Shown here piece after piece: positions 29,282-39,075 of a stretch of 64,000 bases of DNA. How positions within the stretch are numbered: the first letter of the stretch is position 1; each line of letters opens with the position of its first letter. Position numbers and translations under genes: made by a program. This DNA is from Plantago ovata (Eukaryota > Streptophyta > Magnoliopsida > Lamiales > Plantaginaceae). The notes under the pieces were generated by a model, which worked only from the letters and a program-made list of their open reading frames with translations, did not search any database and was not told where the DNA came from. The stretch is from NCBI GenBank assembly GCA_028274465.1, contig CM051456.1, positions 106,987,348 to 107,051,347 on the forward strand, written 5' to 3'.

Positions 29282-29324
29282 TAGCAAAAAAAAAAAAAAA
29301 AATTAAAAAAAAATAAAAACGGAC

Positions 29325-29412
29325 CTATACGGGCCTGCTGCTCTGCGCGAGCAGCAGCCAGCAGGCCGCGGCCTACTGCTAGCCATTAGCAGCAGGCAAG
29401 CTTGCCTGCTGC
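29325..29412. repeat. Hairpin array in right TIR of MULE 2
   Basis: GC-rich palindromes, the clearest being 29389-29412 (24 bp, no loop). Others centre on GCTGCTC/GAGCAGC (about 29337-29355), GCCGCGGC (about 29365) and CTGCTA/TAGCAG. Bounded by A-tracts at 29286-29318 and 29420-29444. Confidence 0.85.
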
Positions 29413-30138
29413 GGTTTACAAAAAAAAAAAAAAAAAAAAAAAAAGCCTTAATACACATAAAATCAGTAATCTTTACCTCATAATTTTCATACTTCGACCA
29501 TTCTTCAGTCCAAGGTGGCCATTCCATGTTGAAAATTTGTATTCAGAAGAGATTGTTTCTGAAGAATTTGTTGTGGAGAAGGAAGTAATGAACGTATGAA
29601 ATTGTGTTAGTTGTAATTTGTGTGTATTTAATGTATTTAATAAATTTGTGACTTATTTGTAAAATATTAAAAATAAGGTGTTTTTTGCAAATTACTAATA
29701 AATTTCCAACGTTTAGTAAAATTGCTACTACGTTTAACAAGCCCCTTAAAAAACTTTCACTTTGCAAAATAATTGATGTTTTAGGATGCTAGCATATTTG
29801 ACCTATACTATTAATATATTTGTTTAACTATTAATAGGTGTGTATGTGAGAGTGTTTTATACTTACCTTACTATTAATAGGTGTGATGGAGCCTAGGGGA
29901 TAATGATTTTATTCCTTAATTGTTGTGCAATGCTTAAAACGTCAATTATTCAAAATATGAGGGAGTAGTAGGCAGCTAGTAGGGAAAGTTTCCATTTATT
30001 CACCTGTATGTACTTTCTGTATCTATAAGGCTGCTCACTGTGGGGCAGTTCACCACTTGTTCATGGAGCATTTCATGAAGTGGTGAACTGAAAATGCCCC
30101 ACTGTTCACAAAGTGAAATTGCAGTGTTCATCATGAAA

Positions 30139-30343
30139 GCACGCCACCAAGTGGCGTGCAGTTCATGAATTGTGGTGGGCCAGCTGGCTGGCCCACCACA
30201 ATTAAAGAAGGAGCCGTGAACGGCTCCTTCTTTTTTTTTATTTTTTTTTAGTGGGCGCGTGCACGCGCCCAGCCAGGCGGTGACACTTGTCACCGCCTGG
30301 TTATTTCTTGAGGCAAATAGCCTCAAATGGCTATTTGCCTCAA
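30139..30343. repeat. Array of six perfect palindromes, 5' subterminal region of the Harbinger element
   Basis: Perfect inverted repeats in a row: 30139-30159 (9-bp arms), 30168-30203 (16-bp arms, 4-nt loop), 30204-30233 (14-bp arms, 2-nt loop), 30252-30271 (20 bp, no loop), 30273-30300 (13-bp arms) and 30308-30343 (15-bp arms). A T-run separates the third and fourth. An A-rich block follows at 30345-30370. An imperfect inverted pair at about 30042-30108 precedes the array. Confidence 0.95.
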
Positions 30344-30406
30344 AAACATAAAAAAAAAAAATTAAAAATTTTGAAAAAATTACAACCAGCTATATTTTTT
30401 TTTCTC

Positions 30407-30414
30407 TATAAATA
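30407..30414 (+). promoter_or_regulatory. TATA box for Harbinger ORF1
   Basis: TATAAATA, 113 bp upstream of the ORF1 start codon, after an A/T-rich stretch that ends the hairpin array. Confidence 0.6.
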
Positions 30415-30526
30415 GACACCAATATTGCATATGTTTTGATTATCCCTCCACAATCTCCATTTTCTCTCTTAACTAAATTGAAAATACCTCTCTACTTCCA
30501 TTTTTCATCCTTTTCCTTCCTCCGAC

Positions 30527-31822
30527 ATGTCCGGAAACAACTCGTACCAAGGCGGTGTGAATTTGAGTTACGACGACTTTCAACGTCTTGCTCGACTTCA
30601 CCCCGAATTGATGAATTCAATCACTCCAAATGTTGGAAACACCTCCGGAAACACCTTCCGGCCTCCTCATATGAACTCCACCTCCCAAGGCTCTCCACAC
30701 ACCTTCACTCCACAATTCACATTTCCCGATTTCTCTCAACCCACACCACCAAACGTTTACAACCCATTCAACAACTCAACTTACAACTCCTTACAAAACA
30801 ACTGGGGTTCAAATGAGCACATGGCGAGCCCGGACGTGACGAGTCCTGACGTGGAGGAAGTTGTTCCCGAAACACAACCAACACCGGCCACTAAGAAGGG
30901 AAGAAAGGGAAAGAAGGCCCAACAATCTGACACCGGTGGAACAGAATGTGCAAAAGACGGTACATTTAAGTTCTCACCAGCGGAGGATAAGGTGTTGGTT
31001 AGCCATTTCATGAAGGAAAGTGAAAATGCGGCTAAAGGAACAGATCGGTCGTTCAATAACCTCCTAGCCGAAGTGGCAAGAGAATTTGAGAAGGTGCGCC
31101 TAGATCGACCCGACTTGCTTTTGCGAAAGAGTACTATGGAATCCCTACGTCATAGATGGCTCAGGATCAGAGGGCCGATTAACAAGTTTGTTGGATGTAT
31201 GGAGGAAGCCCGACGGCTGGTTGGGACGAGTGGGAGCAATGAGGAAGACATCATAAACAAAGCTGGACAGATGTATCGAGCTGATCATCCAAAAAACACC
31301 TTATTCAACTTTATGCATTGCTATGAAATTATGGTGGGATACACTGCCTGGCAGAGCCTTATGAACTACTCGGGAACTTCTCAAGAGAGTGTGAATATTG
31401 TTGATGTTGATGGAGATGACGGTGGGAGCGGAGGCAAGTGCTACCGGATTGACGAAGATAGCAACGACCTAAGGAAGAGACCTATGGGCCGGGATGCTGC
31501 AAAGAGGGCCCAGGCAGGAGGAAAAGGTAGTTCATCTTCCAGCACCGATGATCTAGTTGAAAGATTTGGCTCGTTCACCCAAGGAGTTAACAATTATGTG
31601 GAATTTGACAAGTTGAAGTTGGAGGCGATCCAGGAGGAGCGGGCATATAAAAGGGAGCACGATCAACGACTGTGGGAGCAAGAAAATCGAAAAATTGAAT
31701 CGAGGGAGAAAGATAGGATGTATAAGGCGTGGTCGAAGTTAATTGACAGGGGTGACAATCTGACGGCAGATGAGAAGGCTATAAAGGCGAAACTCGCCAA
31801 CAAGCTCTTTGGTGATGGTTGA
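30527..31822 (+). CDS. Harbinger ORF1: Myb/SANT-like DNA-binding accessory protein
   Basis: Single-exon 431-aa ORF, intact. The N-terminal ~90 residues are Asn/Ser/Thr/Pro-rich. A basic cluster (KKGRKGKKAQQ) may serve as a nuclear localisation signal. A SANT/trihelix-like domain follows: FKFSPAEDKVLVSHFMKES, RSFNNLLAEVAREFEKV, STMESLRHRWLRIRGPINKF and NKAGQMYRADHPKNTLFNF. The C-terminus is a charged, probably helical tail (REHDQRLWEQENRKIE, then SREKDRM). In PIF/Harbinger systems this protein binds TIRs and imports the transposase into the nucleus. It has its own TATA box and precedes ORF2 by about 500 bp. Confidence 0.88.
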   Translation: MSGNNSYQGGVNLSYDDFQRLARLHPELMNSITPNVGNTSGNTFRPPHMNSTSQGSPHTFTPQFTFPDFSQPTPPNVYNPFNNSTYNSLQNNWGSNEHMASPDVTSPDVEEVVPETQPTPATKKGRKGKKAQQSDTGGTECAKDGTFKFSPAEDKVLVSHFMKESENAAKGTDRSFNNLLAEVAREFEKVRLDRPDLLLRKSTMESLRHRWLRIRGPINKFVGCMEEARRLVGTSGSNEEDIINKAGQMYRADHPKNTLFNFMHCYEIMVGYTAWQSLMNYSGTSQESVNIVDVDGDDGGSGGKCYRIDEDSNDLRKRPMGRDAAKRAQAGGKGSSSSSTDDLVERFGSFTQGVNNYVEFDKLKLEAIQEERAYKREHDQRLWEQENRKIESREKDRMYKAWSKLIDRGDNLTADEKAIKAKLANKLFGDG

Positions 31823-32241
31823 ACATTCGGCCATATTGTATGAGTGTGATTTCGTTGATGTTTAAGTGTGATTTGTTTGAGTGTGCCTTTAATTTGCTAG
31901 TTTCAGTGTGCTTTATTTTGATTAAGTTTGAGTTAAGTTTCAGTTTATTTTTCATTTACGAACTTGTACTGTAATGTAATATTTCAATTTCATTACCAAT
32001 TTGAGTTTGAATTGGAATCTAAATTTGAATTTGAACTTTAATTTCAATTTCATTTTCAATTTGAATTTGAATTCCGACAAAGTGGCTCCAGACATGTCAC
32101 ATGTCCAACTTTAATTTGAAATTGAATAGGTGAATTCCATTTATTACTCCAGACATGTGACATCTGTAACTTTAATTTGAATGTCTGAATTCTGAATTTG
32201 TGTTTACATTTAGTTTCAATTTCGGACTGAATATGTCCATC

Positions 32242-32249
32242 TATATATA
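32242..32249 (+). promoter_or_regulatory. TATA box for Harbinger transposase
   Basis: TATATATA about 75 bp upstream of the ATG at 32317, in sequence unlike ORF1 or ORF2 coding DNA. It suggests ORF2 is transcribed separately. Confidence 0.5.
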
Positions 32250-32316
32250 GACATGTGTTGTGTTATTCTTCAACCACAACAAACAAGCCAATCCACAAAT
32301 TTTACATCTATACAAC

Positions 32317-34026
32317 ATGACTTCAAGGTTCAGTTTACATGATTCTTCGTCTGAAACCAACACTGATGAAGGCCAGGAACATACTGAGCCTTACCAACCT
32401 TTCCATGAAGTAATTGGGCTAAACAATCCTGTTTCTATGGCAATTGGTGAAGCCATCAAATACTCACAACTTGTCATACCCGAAATGCTAAACCCACCAC
32501 AACCACCACGCGAAAAACATCGACGTACTTACATCGATCGAGGCCGTGAAGAAGGCCATGCTAGAATTGTAACGACCCGGCCCACTAACGGGTCGAGACC
32601 CAGCCCAACGGGCCGGCAAGGTTACTCATGGGCGCTCTCCAGGGTGATATGCTGGCCCCACAGACCAACACGAGTTCTAAACCGCGCACTTTGTCCTCAC
32701 TCGTGCGCGCACCGGGAGCTTCCCAGTGGGTCACCCATCCTAGAATTGCTCCAGAGCAAGCACGCTTAACTCTGAAGTTCTTATAGGTGGATTCCCGAAA
32801 AGAAAGGTGCACCTTGTTTGTATGAGTAGCGTTATCAACCCTTTTAAGCCTCTGAAATCTAGGGCGTTACAAGAATAGTCGGGGACTATTTCTGTGACCG
32901 TCCGATGTTCACAGTCGACCAATTCCGCCGTAGATTCAGAATGAGGCGCCCATTGTTCGAGAGGTTAGTAAGAGATGCGCAGTTGCACGATGAATTTTTT
33001 GTCCAGAGGCCGGACGCACTTGGTAGGATGGGCTTGTCTGCAATCCAAAAGTGTACTGCAGTAATGAGGTTGTTTGCGTATGGTTCGTGTGCAGACAACG
33101 TAGATGAGTATTGTCGATTAAGCGAAACATCTACAAGGAGCTCGGTGGAGCACTTTTGCGAATTCCTATATGAAAAATACAGCCCCCATTACATGAGAAG
33201 GGTCACTGTGGAAGATGTGCGGAGTCTACTTCGGATCAACGCTGGTAGAGGTTTTCCGGGAATGATTGGATCTATTGATTGCATGCACTGGGAATGGGAA
33301 AATTATCCTAACGCATGGAAGGGTCAATACCGAGGGAAGGAAGGAAAGGCAACTGTTGTTCTGGAAGTTGTTGCCTCAAAGGACCTTTGGATTTGGCATT
33401 CGTTCTTCGGAGTGTCTGGTAAGTTCAATGATATAAATGTCCTATGGCGTTCACCTGTATTTGATGATGTACTCAAAGGCGCTGCACCACAAGTTAATTT
33501 CGAAGTTAGCGGTCGTAGATACAATATGGCCTACTATCTTACTGACGGCATATATCCAAGTTGGTCAACTTTCGTCCCTGCCATAAAAAACCCAGCAACT
33601 CGTAAGGAATGCTTATTTACAAATTTTCAAGAATCGTGCAGGAAAGATGTGGAACGAGCTTTCGGTGTTTTGAAAAGAAGATTTCTTATCATCAAGCACC
33701 CATCTCTTTCATTCACAAAAGAGTTGATGGGGAAAAAAATGAACGCTTGTATCATTTTGCATAACATGATTATACAAGACGAGCGAGAAACAGTTCCGAA
33801 CTATGACGATCCCAACGGATACGATGAAGATATACCCATGATGCCTGGACCATCTTCTAGTGCATCAAGTTCCCACGCGTTCGATTTCAGTTGCAGGGAG
33901 TCCGTGGTTGGTTCGATAGAGGATTACATCGAAAGGAGAAGCCATATGCATGACAAGGATATTCATAATGCCCTGCAGCATGACCTAGTGGAACACATCT
34001 GGAGAAAATTCGGCCCACGCACTTAG
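32317..34026 (+). pseudogene. PIF/Harbinger DDE transposase interrupted by a Cassandra solo LTR
   Basis: The ORF starts MTSRFSLHDSSSETN and runs to EEGHARI. It is cut by a 304-bp LTR plus 5-bp duplication (32568-32876) and resumes with VGDYFCDRPMFTVDQFRRRF. The insert adds 309 nt, so phase is kept, but it carries stop codons. The downstream part (from Met 32905) is a clean 373-aa frame. It holds the helix-turn-helix-like region (AIQKCTAVMRLFAYGSCADN) and the DDE motifs GMIGSIDCMHWEWENYP (Asp), YLTDGIYPSW (Asp) and CRKDVERAFGVLKRRF (Glu). All three catalytic residues are present. Without the insert the gene would read through, so inactivation looks recent. Internal initiation at 32905 is conceivable but unproven. 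Confidence 0.9.
32568..32871 (-). mobile_element. Cassandra TRIM solo LTR
   Basis: It begins TGTAACGACCC and ends GGGCGTTACA on the plus strand, with AGAAT duplicated on both sides (32563-32567 and 32872-32876). Read on the minus strand it contains 5S rRNA-like blocks: AGAGTTAAGCGTGCTTG, CTAGGATGGGTGACCCA and CTGGGAAG. Carrying a 5S rRNA promoter inside the LTR is the hallmark of Cassandra elements. It matches the LTRs at 56205-56906 closely. One LTR alone implies LTR-LTR recombination after insertion. Confidence 0.93.
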
Positions 34027-34382
34027 TTTTATTGTAATGTCTATTTATGTGGGTTTTCTGCCTTCAAATGTGATTGTATCGTTTCATTTTGATTTGTAGT
34101 ACTCGTTGTGTTTAATTTGTATGTTGTTTTTACGTACCCTTTTCATTAGTGGTGTTCTTTTTTTATTCAAAAAATTCAAAACATTAATATTTATTTAAAA
34201 AATATTTATCATAGTAAATTAAATTTAATATGAATTTAAAAAAATAAGTCAATATAAACAAACAACATAAAAATTAAATACAAAATAAAAAAAAAACAAA
34301 AAGCGTGGTGAACTGCATGAACCAGTTCACCATAGCAGTCTAGTGAACTAAAATGTTGTCCACTAGACTCAAAAAACTGTGG

Positions 34383-34463
34383 GCAGTTCACCACAGTGAG
34401 CAGCCTAAGCTTCCTCCTTCTACTGCAGTTCACCACAGTGAGCAGCCTAAGCTTCCTCCTTCT
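34383..34463. repeat. 42-bp tandem duplication across the Harbinger right end
   Basis: A 42-bp unit at 34383-34424 is repeated from 34425 with at least 39 identical bases. Each copy contains the TIR end CACAGTGAGCAGCC, the TAA target site and flanking CTTCCTCCTTCT. Confidence 0.95.
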
Positions 34464-34969
34464 TCTTCCTATTGAAAATTTAGTAATTAATCAGCTGAAG
34501 AATATCAGTTTCCCTAAGAATTGAAGTTCTAAACCAGGTTAGGTTTGTCTGTTATCATCATTATTTACAAAATCTCATTGTTGCATTGTTGGGTTTGATC
34601 TTAATTACTACTTCCATATATTTCCATTAATTAATTATTGATGTTTCTCAAAATTTGTGAGTAATTGCTTACTTAGGTAAAAGCTATATCATATTCTATA
34701 TCTGAATCTTTTAGAGCCTAGAACTGCTTACCTTACTATCTAGTGTTTTTCATGAAGATTTTCTTAGATGTTTTGCCTATCGATTTCGAACTAGTTTTCC
34801 TGTTTCTAGTTGCTTTCTCACCTTTAATCCATCACTTGTTTGTTTCTTGAGGTTGTATGTAATTAGATAAGATATATGTATAACTTGTAGTATAAACTAA
34901 TTATCTTTTCAAGTAGTAGTAGTACTAAATACTAGTGTTTTTCATGTGTTGCCTGCCTATACACAGATC

Positions 34970-35687
34970 ATGTACATCCCTGAAGATTTGATTGGATCAA
35001 TATTGAGTAAGCTACCTGTCAAATCTCTCTTCAAGTTCAAGAGCGTCTCGAAAACATGGCTATCCATAATCTCAAGTCCTGCATTTATCAAATCCCACCT
35101 CCAATTTTCATCCAGTAGTAGAGTCTCTTGATTGTGTAAACGCAAAGAATCAGTTTCCCGTATCTCCTTACTTTCTGCAATTATACAACGAGGAAAGACC
35201 CTGGAAATTCTACAGCCTTTTCCTGACACTAAGACTTCTTGGTTGTATCCAGTAGATATTATTGGTTCTTGTAATGGTTTGGTATGTGGTGCCGGTCCAC
35301 CTGAAGAACATGTACTTGTGTTGTGGAATCCAGCAACTAAGTAGTCCACCTGATTATGCTTCCAGTGGCTACGAGACGTTGGGAGCTTCGGAAGATCATC
35401 TTTTTAAATCGTTTTCAAATTCTGAATATAGAGAGTATTGGATGATGCAGGAGTATGGTATCAAAGAGTCATGGACTAAAATTATGAGGCTTCCAAACCA
35501 TGTCTGCCGTTTTAATGTTCCAGAATATGATCCGGGTTCTGGCAAGTCTAAACCGGAGTGGGAAGTTGAGAAAGTATGCCGATTTGTGAAGATCCCTTCG
35601 AGTAAGAAGTATATTATTACATTTGAAGGCGTAACGTATAGTGAAAGCCTTGTTTCTGTTTCTCCTGCAGGTTCGTCTGGATCATGA
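34970..35687 (+). pseudogene. F-box protein pseudogene (internal deletion)
   Basis: It starts [20 protein letters not shown], an F-box, preceded by a likely splice acceptor (ACACAG). A TGA at 35129-35131 interrupts the frame after SSSSRVS. The middle part (RGKTLEILQPF, SCNGLVCGAGPPEEHVLVLW) matches the F-box-associated region. At 35342 a TAG appears, and about 336 bp present in the paralogue (roughly 46966-47301) are missing. From 35356 the sequence is identical to 47309 onward through the stop and 3' UTR. SCF-type ubiquitin ligase function is lost. Paralogue: 46570-47640. Confidence 0.9.
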
Positions 35688-35818
35688 ATTTAGTTTCTCC
35701 TTATATAGGGTAAGAGGTGCTTGGATTATAAAACTCGTTTTGTTGCGTTGATTGTAGCAATGATCTCTTTTTAGTTTTGAATGATCATCATCATATATAT
35801 ATAGCTTGTTCCTGTTTT

Positions 35819-36794
35819 ACTACTTTTCAGTTTTACTTGATGTTTGCGATTGTAGTTATATATCTTTGTAAGTACCAGCCAGATAATAAAAATGTATATA
35901 CATACAAATTAAAGAAAACAAAAATGTTATATATCTCTAGGGCTATCAATTCTACACTCAATTCTTTACATGATTAATAAAACTCATTAACATGTGTCTT
36001 AGCTCAATTCATGTGCATCCATAAGTTCCCCAAGAGTAATGAACACCTCATAGTGCCTACTAAAACTATGGTACGACAAACAACAAACAATTCCATCTCG
36101 TTTTGTAGATAAAATCAATGAGCCAAACTAGGCGTGTTCCAAGTCTAAGAGATGATCAATAGGGCATAAATCAGATTCATGGTAAATATGCAATACCCTC
36201 CTAATTCTATACAAAAAGATTTTCACTTCAATTATCTTATTTTTATGTACTAGAGCTAATTATCAGTCTTTGACTGTTAGACCTATTCACCGACGCTACT
36301 TTAACAACTCGAGTGAAAACGAAAAGTGTACTCGCTGAAGATCAAAACAACAACAATCAGCTGCCTATAAAACAGGTAGTATAACCAGAAAGAACAATAC
36401 TATATTATACAAGTATTACACAGCAAATAGAAATTAAACAAAGCACTGAATATATAATGACTGCACTATACACACAGATTCTCAACACAACACAAAGTAA
36501 TACATTCCAAGATTAGCTGTAACATGAGCCAAATCCATCATAATTCCAGCAGTCAATAAGAAGCTAAGTGGATACCTCATCTCCCTTTTTCAGATTGAGC
36601 CCCCAACTCTAAGCCATCAAGTTAACTGCCTCAGTAGCATTTTGTAAGTTGTAAGTGTGGGTGTTTCTGAAGGTGTTGATATAGGTGTTCACCTAACATT
36701 TTATTTTTTATTGTTTTACCTGTTCGTAATACTTAACTAGTTCCATCTGTGCAGGAATTATTTACTGCAAAGAATTGTCGGTACAAGCGAGGAA
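35819..36794. other. Intergenic, one unassigned possible exon
   Basis: A short minus-strand frame at 36580-36482 (33 codons, RYPLSFLLTAGIMMDLAHV then TANLGMYYFVLC) looks like a real hydrophobic C-terminal exon of some membrane protein, but I cannot name it and find no partner exon. Nothing else is visible. Confidence 0.3.
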
Positions 36795-37390
36795 ATACAG
36801 GGAAAATTTCAAATTTTGTCCTTTTAATGTGTACTATGTTCAGATATTCTCTTTTAATGTGTAGATCACGTCCTATAATGTGACAAATATTCCGCTCCAC
36901 GTCCTCCACATCAGCAGCTGGTATACTTTGAATAAATACACAAAAAAGAGTGACCAACTCACTATTTTCACATAAATAAGGACTAAATTGAGCTTCTTAA
37001 ATTTAAAGAACTTAATTGTAAAATTTACTCCTACTAAAGTGTAAAAAGAAACCAAAAGTCTTCTTCTTCCTATTTTCTCTTCTTCTTTTCCAAATGCTCT
37101 AATTCTCAAATTTTCTTTTCCTTAACAAATCACACTTAGGATTGATAATTCAGTAGTTCATGATAAGGTAACACCACAGGTGGTGTGTGTGATATCAAGT
37201 ACCCATGCAGTTGGAGGAATTGGGAGTAGCCAAAAGAGAGAGTCCACCAAACAATGAAGCAAAATGAATTGGAGGAGTATGGTTGCTTGGTAGTTGGTAC
37301 TAGACTACAAGTGTATGCATTGCATCTAGATTTTCATTTTGTTTGTACTACTATTTGGATTTGAAGTATACATAATACTACAATACTATA

Positions 37391-38110
37391 GTAAAAACTC
37401 TCTAAAAGAATACTCTATAAATTAATAAACTCCTTATAGTAATAAAAATCATTGGTCCCAAATTGGGACCAGTTATAAATAAGAATAAACTCCACATTGT
37501 GATATTCCATGACTTTTTCAAGTCCTGTCTTAAAAAATTATACCTCCATATAGTAATAAATTGCATACATAAATAAATAAATATATATAAGTGTTACACA
37601 TAACATAAAATTTTCTATCCAAAGTACTCGTGCAATTGTATGTGAAAGAGGTTTTAAATTTTTAGTTGCAATTACATCTTTTAACTTGCATGTGCTTAGT
37701 AACTCATTCACATGCATGTAGACCTTCTTGTTGAACTCAAAACAATATTAACTTGTCAAACGTGCTTAAATTCCTTGGTACGAAACGTTCTGTACTTCTA
37801 CACTATCATCATATGGATTATCCCTATCCATATCTTGTATAATTGATTCAACGATTTCATCGTCAGTTACAACATTCACAAACTGTTGCTTCTCTTGGTG
37901 ATCAAGAAAGGCATCTATTTTCATCTGATTGTTGTAATGCAATTATTTAACATGACAAAACAAGTTTAACATGTATTTTAACATTTAAACATTATATAGC
38001 ATGTTATTTTGTTAGAAAAAAAATTACATACCAAACTCTACTTAGGAATAAACTCCTTATAAAAATACTTTTTGCCGATCCCAACGATATTACTGTATGG
38101 AGTTTTTATT
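37391..38110 (-). mobile_element. Possible pogo/Tc1-mariner-type element remnant
   Basis: The ends share GTAAAAACTCTCTA and, inverted, ATAAAAACTCCATA, with ATAAACTCCTTATA near both. A minus-strand frame at about 37929-37790 reads MKIDAFLDHQEKQQF, TDDEIVESIIQDMD and DNPYDDSVEVQ. This resembles the acidic C-terminal tail of plant pogo-like (CENP-B/jerky-type) transposases. Most of the transposase is missing. The family call is tentative. Confidence 0.35.
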
Positions 38111-38465
38111 GTATTTTAATTGTGTATTAAATATTCGGATGTATGTTTTATTTCAACTCTTTATTTGTATTTTCAAGGGTCCATTGATTTTTTATACCCT
38201 CTTAGCGTCCCTAATAACGAAATGAACCACCTTAGTTTATCAATTACATTTTAGTCCAAAGTCAACAAAAATTCACTATTCCAAAATTGAATTTTGATGA
38301 AACCAAACAAACCTTAGTGTTTTCACATAAAAAAGTTAAAAAATTAAAAGAAAAACTAAGTAAAATACTTAAATAATAAAATAAATTTTAAAGAAAAAAA
38401 TCTTAACTAAAATAAATAAAAAAAATTATCTTCATCATCCCCAAAGCTTCGGTACCGTAATTTAT

Positions 38466-38615
38466 AACACAAGAGGGTCCTTTATGAGAAAGGTCTTCAT
38501 AGTGAGCCCTTGTAATCAATTTTCTCTATTTTCAATATTTCAATATTTCGGAAGAGAAAATTGATTATAAGGGCTCACTATGATGGTCTCTCTAAAAAAG
38601 GACTCTCTTGTGTTA
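38466..38615. mobile_element. 150-bp MITE inside the foldback-like element
   Basis: Arms of about 60 bp are inverted repeats: AACACAAGAGGGTCC, GTCTTCATAGTGAGCCCTT and AATCAATTTTCTCT on the left pair with their complements on the right. It interrupts the left arm of the 38177-39345 element, which resumes at ATTATATTTTAGTCCA. Confidence 0.75.
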
Positions 38616-38765
38616 TCAATTATATTTTAGTCCATTTGAGTTGACCACCACTTTAAACACCTTCCAACCAAACATGAATTAAGAAAAATAAATATTTTCA
38701 ATCAAAAAATTAAATTAAAAATTAAAAAAAATCAAATAGAATTATAAAATAAAATAAACATTAAA

Positions 38766-39075
38766 CATTTAACAATCTCCGGTACCGGAATTTTTCCGGT
38801 GCCGATAACGGTGGAGCAAGCTGCTCCACCGATCTGGTGGTGGAGCAAGGAGCTCCAGATCTGGTGGAGTTCCTTGCTCCACTGTTAATGGTGGAGCTGC
38901 TGCTCCACCGATCTGGTGGTGGAGCAGGTTGCTCCACCATTTTCCGGTGGAGCTGAGCTCCACCGATCTGGTGGAGCAAGCTGAGCTCCACCGTTAATGG
39001 TTGTGGAGCAGCTTGCTCCACGTTTTCGGCGCCGGAGCTCCGGTAACGGAAAAATTACGGTACCGGAGCTTTGGG
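38766..39075. repeat. Hairpin array built from GGTGGAGC/GCTCCACC
   Basis: At least six palindromes in about 280 bp. Examples are CGGTGGAGCA/TGCTCCACCG (38808-38830), GGTGGAGCA/TGCTCCACC (about 38919-38939) and CGGTGGAGCT/AGCTCCACCG (about 38945-38965), with GATCTGGTGG as spacer. The outer pair CTCCGGTACCGGAA at the left and its near-complement at 39050-39070 close the array. Long A/T-rich tracts lie on both sides. Confidence 0.9.

Larger units (their letters stand above)
30029..34405 (+). mobile_element. PIF/Harbinger DNA transposon
   Basis: The termini are perfect 15-bp inverted repeats GGCTGCTCACTGTGG, with further matches beyond. A TAA triplet duplication flanks it (30026-30028 and 34406-34408), the target preference known for PIF/Harbinger. 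It contains ORF1 (SANT-like, 30527-31822) and ORF2 (DDE transposase, 32317-34026), both on the plus strand. A hairpin array sits just inside the left end. A Cassandra solo LTR is inserted in ORF2. Confidence 0.95.

Noticed and set aside
30139..30343. CRISPR-like or satellite array
   Set aside because: Each unit is a palindrome with its own sequence, there are no spaced direct repeats, and the DNA is a plant nuclear transposon.
32585..33130. Minus-strand frames opposite the Harbinger transposase
   Set aside because: Antisense shadows of the transposase and the Cassandra LTR.
38761..39021. Pro/Ser/Gln-rich minus-strand frames (86 and 64 aa)
   Set aside because: Translations of the GGTGGAGC/GCTCCACC hairpin array; no homology expected.
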